Part shown: one piece after another, positions 7,158 through 12,561 of the stretch
Numbering within the stretch: the stretch's first letter is position 1
Layout: the number at the start of each line of letters is the position of its first letter
DNA from: Zancudomyces culisetae
Taxonomy: Eukaryota; Kickxellomycota; Harpellomycetes; Harpellales; Legeriomycetaceae
Direction: 5' to 3'
Assembly: GCA_001969505.1 (NCBI GenBank)
Contig: LSSK01001199.1
Span: 1-12,561, forward strand
DNA: 12,561 nt
Position numbers and translations under genes: made by a program
The notes under the pieces: model-generated
What the model saw: only the letters and a program-made list of their open reading frames with translations
Told to the model about the DNA's origin: nothing
Database searches by the model: none

Positions 7158-9029
7158 TTAATGATGAGGATGGATAGGAATGTTTTGGGTAGGATGTACA
7201 GGTGCATTTGGGGCAATACTGGCTGCATTCACAACACCAGCGCTAGGCGGTTGAGAACCATAGATTGCCGAAGACGAATGGCGATCCATACCATCAGAAG
7301 TAATAGATGCAGAAGTTGCTGATGGGTTTCCTCCTCCTGCCACAAAACTGTTGGTAATGTTTTCGTTGGTTTTTTCTTCGGCCTGAGTGGCTAAATAATG
7401 GAAAATTGCTTCGCTAACCCACGGCAATTCAAACAAACCAGACCCCTCCTTGTCTTTTGCCGCTTTTTCTGTGTCTTTTTCCTTTTTACGCATTGAGGCT
7501 GCCAACACGCTCTCCAATTGCGTAGAAGGTTCGCCTGTAATTACTTGCAGGTCTCGAGTCATTATCTTGACAGCATCGTTGATAAACCTTGTTGGGTTCA
7601 TACTGAATTCGTTAAAGAAATCACGCTTGGCCCGCAATTCATGCAGTTCCTGCATCAGTCCATCCAGTTTTTCATCGATTGCCTGTGTTTCCTTTTGCAA
7701 TGTTTGTATAGATGGAAGTGGTCCAAGTCGTGATTTTGAAGGCTCCTCAACTTCAACTTCCAGATCGTAGGCATGTGGGGATTTGAATACTGGTCCTGAA
7801 TCCACTCGAATCACATACTCTATCACAAATGGATCGATTGGGGCCAAGTATCCCATAAGCAGCTCGGGAAGTCGACTGACCTGGATGGGCGCCTCTCCAA
7901 ATATCTATAATATATCCAAAATAAAACAATTTGATATCCAGTGCACATCCCCAGTCTCAAATAAAGAAAATCAAACCCAAACAAGAAAAAAAAGCATATT
8001 TTCACCAACCTTTTTAAGTGCTGAATCCGTTCGAATATAATCAAAGTCTCCCGCAGTATCTTGTAGTTTGTTTGCCGCTATATATTGCCAAAGCCTATTC
8101 ACCAATTCTGCTCTACTCACTGGCCCATCGAGCTCCAACAACTCTCTTAGATCTTTACTGTTTACTTTAAATCTTTCGGTTGCTGATTTTGGATACAGAG
8201 TTATTTTAACCTTGACGTTTTCATCTCCTAGTCGTTTAATCTCAAAACCATCTACTGGCTGCGACGAGGGTGAGTGTTTCCACTCAATAATATTTTCTGT
8301 ATATGGTTTGTCCTTTCTGTCTAGTTCTACAATTATGGTTTCGAATTGCTCGCTGAATTTTCTTGGCGATGCCTTGTGTTTAAATATCGGGTGAGGAATC
8401 TATCCATATTTAGCCATATAATTGTATGTTTTGGAACCACTTAATGCATCATTAAAGAATAACTACAGTCTTTCTCTCCCTATCTTTTTTTTTAGCTTAC
8501 ATCTACAAATCTTCCTTCAATCTTAAATGTCCATGATGGTGGTTCCAGTGTCGCTACGTAAGCCGTATCTATTGTCTTCAAATCTCTGGTTTCCTGATTC
8601 GGTTGGTTTGCTGCAAGGTTCGATAAAAAGATTCGTAGTATCCTTTTTCTCTATTTTGGTTTACCAAAAAACACATATACAAATTTATTTCACATTTTCA
8701 AATACAGATATAACAAAAAAAGCAATATACACGATTATGTGCCTGAGACTTACTGATATAGGCCTTCCTAAGCTTTCCTGTACCTCCAATCTCTTTTGAG
8801 CCGTCAGATAATCTAGTTTTTTTTCAAAATTTACCAGTTGATTGAACAGATTTGATTCTGGAATGTATGCCGAAATCTATTTTTTATTTCCAATTGATTA
8901 CTTCTTTTCTACATACTCCTCTATTCATTAAAGAAAAACACTGTGATGTTTTGTCAATACCTTTTCTGGCAAGCTTTTTTCGGTATATTTGAGTTTTTTA
9001 TGTTGAGGTTGCAAATTTGGTTGTGGCAT
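7158..9029 (-). CDS. SNF12: SWI/SNF-type chromatin remodeller subunit, SMARCD/Snf12/Rsc6 family, SWIB domain (5 exons)
   Basis: Exons are 8961-9029, 8754-8876, 8501-8650, 8010-8399 and 7158-7904. All junctions are in phase 0, giving 492 aa. Introns are 84, 103, 101 and 105 nt, with donors GTATTG, GTAAGT, GTAAGC and GTTGGT and TAG acceptors throughout. The product aligns end to end with SMARCD1 (BAF60a). The N-terminal core has IPESNLFNQLVNFEKKLD and KRLEVQESLGRPI, then RKRILRIFLSNLA and SWTFKIEGRFVD. A SWIB domain follows at about 189-266 (LWQYIAANKLQD, LPELLMGYLAP). Next come a coiled coil at about 309-342 and the conserved NPTRFINDAVKIMTRDL (347-363) and ELPWVSEAIFHYL. A low-complexity tail runs from about 430 to 492. 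The family scaffolds SWI/SNF or RSC nucleosome remodellers in the nucleus. It lacks the long Pro/Gln-rich N-terminus of animal BAF60; an in-frame TAA sits 6 nt upstream of the ATG. I cannot tell whether it serves SWI/SNF, RSC or both. Confidence 0.95.
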
Positions 9030-9299
9030 CTTTTATGTTTAGATTTTTATTTGTATTAGTTATTATGTTTTAACGAAAAAAAAAAACATAATCAAAAAAA
9101 AGAATTTACATTTTGAACATTTTTTCGTGTTTTTTCACTTCTTTTTTTATTATTGCGCTTTTCATTTGGTAATTTTGATTTGTTCGTGAAGGCTCTATTT
9201 GTATTTCAAATATATATATATATATTTTTCATCAAAACATAGTTTAATATACTCAATAAATGACAAATACAAAAGCACAAAAGTAAAACGAAAAAAACA
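9030..9299. other. Short intergenic region with (TA)n tract
   Basis: These 270 nt separate the WDR91 stop codon from the SMARCD-type start codon. They are AT-rich, with a perfect TA repeat at 9210-9225 about 180 nt upstream of the start codon and A/T runs around 9077-9130. The SMARCD-type promoter must lie here or overlap the WDR91 3' UTR. The TA tract could serve as a TATA-like or nucleosome-depleting element, but that is inferred. Confidence 0.5.
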
Positions 9300-12200
9300 T
9301 TAAAGCGTTGCTATTCTTATGGTTCCGTCTTCGCTTGCAGTCAGTATACTACCCCCTGTAGAATCCCAATCCACACACGTTATGGGGTACCTATGTGGCG
9401 CCAAAACCTCGGACCAAGTTCCTAGTCCAACCTATAAAAATTATAAGAATCGCAAAGTATATACGCTTTTTCCTTAGTTTAAAACTTGTTTTAACTACAA
9501 CTTTTGTTCTTGTTTAGTAACACAAACAATGGAATCTTACATCATATATTACTCCATAGTTTTCTGGTGCAATTAAAACATGATCTGTCTCTGGTGAAAA
9601 ACACACGTTACTAGGTGATAAGGGCGTTTTAAATATCCCTAGCCCGCTTCTACTGCTAATACCACTGCTTCCGACGGTAGTAACTCCATGACTGTTATTT
9701 GATATACTACCCGGAGCAATGGACCTGCTTGAATTATAAAAGCTTGTAGCGGATACAGGCGGTGTTGATGACATGGTTCCAGATTTGTTGATTTTGTCCA
9801 AGCTATTGAGATCTGGTAGTTTTAATACCGATTCAGATACAAGCTCTGACTTTTGTGATCGTAACGACCATTGTTGCAGCTAAGTTTACAAAAAAAAGAA
9901 AGCAATTTACACATCAGTTAAGCCTTTCTGTTTTCATTCTGTTAACGACACTCACAAACATAGTTTTGCTTACCAAACGGATAGTAAAACAAATATTAAA
10001 AAAAAGGAGGAATCGACTGACCTTTCCAAATTCAGAAACCACATGAATACTCGTTTCATCAAAATTAAATACACCCATACACAACCTATCGATATTTTTA
10101 CTTTTACCACCTAGCGAACTCCCACTCCCACTTCCACCACTCCCACCGCCACTGCTACTACTTGTAGGACTGTTAATGTCAATATTAAACACTGGTTGGG
10201 CTGATATCAGATCGTATACTATTATTTTACCACTTGATGACGAAACCGCAGCCAAATTCCCATTGTGATTAAAGTTGATACTTTGGATGTCCAGTACAGA
10301 ATCGAAGTTCACGTCTATTATCTTGGCTATTTTATTTGAATTGGTGTCCAACACTTGTAGCTTCAGCTTGTTCCCTCCACTCCCGATACTATTATAATAG
10401 GGTTGCCCAGTAGCAAGCAATAATGACGGGAAAACGGGGTTGCTTTTCATTGTGTACAACCTACATTGTTCCATTTTTTTTTTCGCATAAACACATTTAC
10501 ATTTATTCAAACTACACGATACAGTGTTTTCTCTATCTATACTTACATTTGATTTGTTCCATCAAAGTAACTGTAGTGATCGTGTAATATCTCCGTTTCT
10601 GTATTGTATGCCCGAATCTTTCCATCCTCTGAACCCAGGTACACCTAAGTTTGTTTTCCATCATCCAACTCAGTAAATTTAATCATATCAAAAGACAGAG
10701 CATTAAGACATAGCCACCAACCCACAAAAAAAAAACCTTACCAAGTGATCGAGTTTGCTTTCCCACGTAATAACCTCGATGGGCGACAAAAATCCTTGCT
10801 TTTTTGGCACATAACTTTCCAGCCTATGCGACCAAATCCTATTTTAAGATCACAAAAGGGAGTACTTTAACCTCCATAACCGCATCCTACAATTTACAAT
10901 GCATAAAAAATGCTCTTACTTGAGGCAGTTATCTTCGTCCAAACTTGCCACTTTGTCCCCAGATGGCGAGAACAGCGCAGAAATTACTGCCGATGGATGC
11001 TCCAAGTATGATTGCTATTTTGTGTTTATTTGCAAATGAAATGTTCCTTATCCTCTCTTAAGTGTCACTATTTTATCGTACAATCATATTGGTACTCGTA
11101 GTACTTACTTGTTTTTTGATTTCAATTCTTCTTTCGTTGTGCGGGTTTTCAAATTGGTTCGAGTTTATGATTAGATTCGTCAAATGAAGTTCGGGTTCAA
11201 AATCCTTTGAGGTTTCGCCCTCGCCAATTTCTGGTATCTGTTCTATTTTGTTTTTCCTTAATATACCTATTGTTTTTGCTGGAGCTTGGCTATTTTTAGT
11301 TTTACATTCAGTTAGCAACGGCCGCTAGAATCATTGATAAATTATACATTTGTCCAGCGATTCGGTACAACATTTCAACATACCTGATGCCTGTATTTGT
11401 TTCCGAAAATATCTGTTGACAAGTAGGAAAAATGCATATTGATTACTTGGTTAATTCTCAAAGTATTACAAGTAGTATCTAGTGTCATGCCCCCATTAAA
11501 CATCTTATCTAAAATAAAATTAAAGCTTACGCTTGGTTGTACAAAACTTGTTGATATCATATGGGCTGCACCCATCTCAACCACCTTCTTCTCAAGCTCT
11601 TTGATATTCAGTTCCAACCTTTTTCTTTCCCTCCACTCACTCTCAAACATCAAGATTTTTGGTAGTTCTATTGATACATTTAAAATGGTCAATTTTCAGT
11701 GCTTCTAAAAGCTCAACTTATACCCCATCTCTTGTTTCACGCACACACGCATAAACACATACATAAATCCCTCTCTGCCATACTTCAGTAATTACCAAGT
11801 TAGTTCTTACCTGTTTCTGGAAAAATCGTGTTCATGTACTCTTCAAGTGTAGATTTCAAAACCTTTATCCATTCTTTTGTAAAATAAGTCGAAAACTTTG
11901 GGTGATTTTCTGGATCTGAGACGTAATTGATTGCTATATATTTTTTCATAAAGTAAAATAAAACATTGATAATTGTTGGAAATTCAAACAAATAGAGTAG
12001 TTAACGTAGAAACATTATTTCCTGCTACCAAGATATAAAATGGATACCGGCCCAAAGCTACTTACCAAACCACGATATCCACTCTGGATCTTTGGCCAGC
12101 TCATGCCCATGTTTTTCGTAAAAATTTTCAATCCTTTCTCGTTCGCTTTTTCTAGAAGCTACATTTATTGTTAGGCATAATTCTACTTGAACGCTCAAGA

Positions 12201-12561
12201 ACTTTCTTAACGCTTTACCACCATTCATCACCAAATAATAGTTTTAGCAAAATAATAAGATCATTTACACTCCCTTTCCATATCACACTACCACTATCAC
12301 CACTACTGGTACTACTACTACCACAAACTTACCACAGACTATAAAGTACCTCTGTAATCGTTTTAAAAATAATTTGGTTACTCTGTCGTTCTCAAGCCCT
12401 TTTAGCTTGAAAAACCTCGAGTCTAAATATTCCCAATATTCTATTAGTTTATCTATTTCTAGAGCCTCTGCTCTAGCCAGCAGTTCCTTGACTATGTGCT
12501 TGGGCTAAATGATACATCCCATTATCACACCAACGGATAGTGAGTATTTACAAACATTAAT
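9300..12561 (-). CDS. WDR91: WDR91 homologue, endosomal WD40 protein (11+ exons, 5' end outside window)
   Basis: Exons in order: 12333-12504, 12066-12158, 11811-11933, 11384-11667, 11109-11324, 10920-11014, 10742-10838, 10547-10644, 10022-10460, 9541-9879 and 9300-9431. They join in frame to about 695 aa with TAG acceptors and mostly GTAAGN donors. The N-terminal part matches animal WDR91: IDKLIEYWEYLDSRFF, then EWISWFA..YVSDPENHPKFSTYFTKEW, then LPKILMFESEW and a coiled coil. A disordered linker leads to a seven-bladed WD40 propeller: YLEHPSAVISALFSPSGD, YLGSEDGKIRAYNTET, LLLATG, FNHNGNLAAVSSSSGKIIVYD, FDETSIHVVSEFGK, VCFSPETDHVLIAPENYGVIYD, and TCVDW...LTASEDGTIRIATL at the C-terminus. In animals WDR91 works with WDR81 and Rab7 in early-to-late endosome conversion, limiting PI3P. 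Ser/Gly-rich insertions interrupt the propeller. The 10 nt at 12552-12561 may end a further exon, because GTAAAT and TAG would frame a 47-nt intron. Confidence 0.92.
10100..10174 (-). repeat. Ser/Gly low-complexity insertion in the WDR91 propeller
   Basis: Within exon 10022-10460 a run of Ser and Gly codons (SPTSSSSGGGSGGSGSGS and on) lies between the fourth and fifth WD blades. Animal WDR91 has a compact loop there. Such loops usually protrude from the propeller without disturbing the fold. The codons are mixed, so this is not a simple recent triplet expansion. Confidence 0.75.
11413..11469 (-). other. Possible in-frame 57-nt intron within a WDR91 exon
   Basis: This segment starts GTAATA, contains GAATTAAC as a possible branch site, and ends in a pyrimidine-rich TTTTTCCTACTTGTCAACAG. 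It is 19 codons long without a stop, so splicing or retention both keep the frame (TTY|IFGNKYRHQ against the unspliced form). Against it, the acceptor is CAG, while all other acceptors I assigned in the window are TAG. The region is a poorly conserved linker, so homology does not decide. Confidence 0.4.

Noticed and set aside
7450-8394. + strand frames at 7450-7770, 7783-8040 and 8068-8394
   Set aside because: They are shadows opposite exons 4 and 5 of the SMARCD-type gene, whose minus-strand product aligns over its full length.
11524-11548. A second internal donor, GTAAGC, in the WDR91 exon, with TTTTAG shortly downstream
   Set aside because: The intron would be only 22 nt and would break the reading frame. 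Longer pairings of this donor also lose frame.

Overview
The window looks like a piece of an intron-rich, AT-rich eukaryotic nuclear genome, most likely fungal. All five genes I can support lie on the minus strand. Four have one or more short spliceosomal introns (about 60-220 nt) with GTAAGT-like donors, and the acceptors I assigned are almost all TAG. The gene set points to a fungus that kept the endosomal protein WDR91, which budding yeast lacks. Together with a Cgr1-type ribosome-biogenesis protein and the intron style, this suggests an early-diverging lineage such as Mucoromycota. That placement is inference; I cannot name a species.

Layout, following + coordinates (transcription runs right to left). 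27-1910: intronless gene for the signal recognition particle receptor alpha subunit (SRX domain, basic/acidic linker, NG GTPase domain). 1911-2883: AT- and pyrimidine-rich intergenic DNA with G-quadruplex-type C runs and short tandem repeats. 2884-3765: three-exon gene for an unrecognised, largely disordered protein of about 187 aa. 3766-6193: 2.4 kb without a supportable gene, holding short tandem repeats, an imperfect hairpin and a degenerate inverted duplication. 6194-6688: two-exon CGR1 homologue. 7158-9029: five-exon SMARCD/Snf12/Rsc6-type chromatin remodeller subunit with a SWIB domain. 9300 to the right edge: a WDR91 homologue with at least 11 coding exons, its 5' end outside the window.

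The recognised genes are housekeeping genes for different jobs (ER protein targeting, rRNA processing, chromatin remodelling, endosome maturation). Nothing suggests they form a functional cluster. I found no mobile-element ORF, tRNA, rRNA, CRISPR or novel multi-gene system. The points worth a second look are the unrecognised 187-aa protein, the strong purine/pyrimidine strand asymmetry over roughly 1-3850, the uniform TAG acceptors, a possible in-frame 57-nt intron in WDR91, and the repeat structures near 5.5-6.15 kb.
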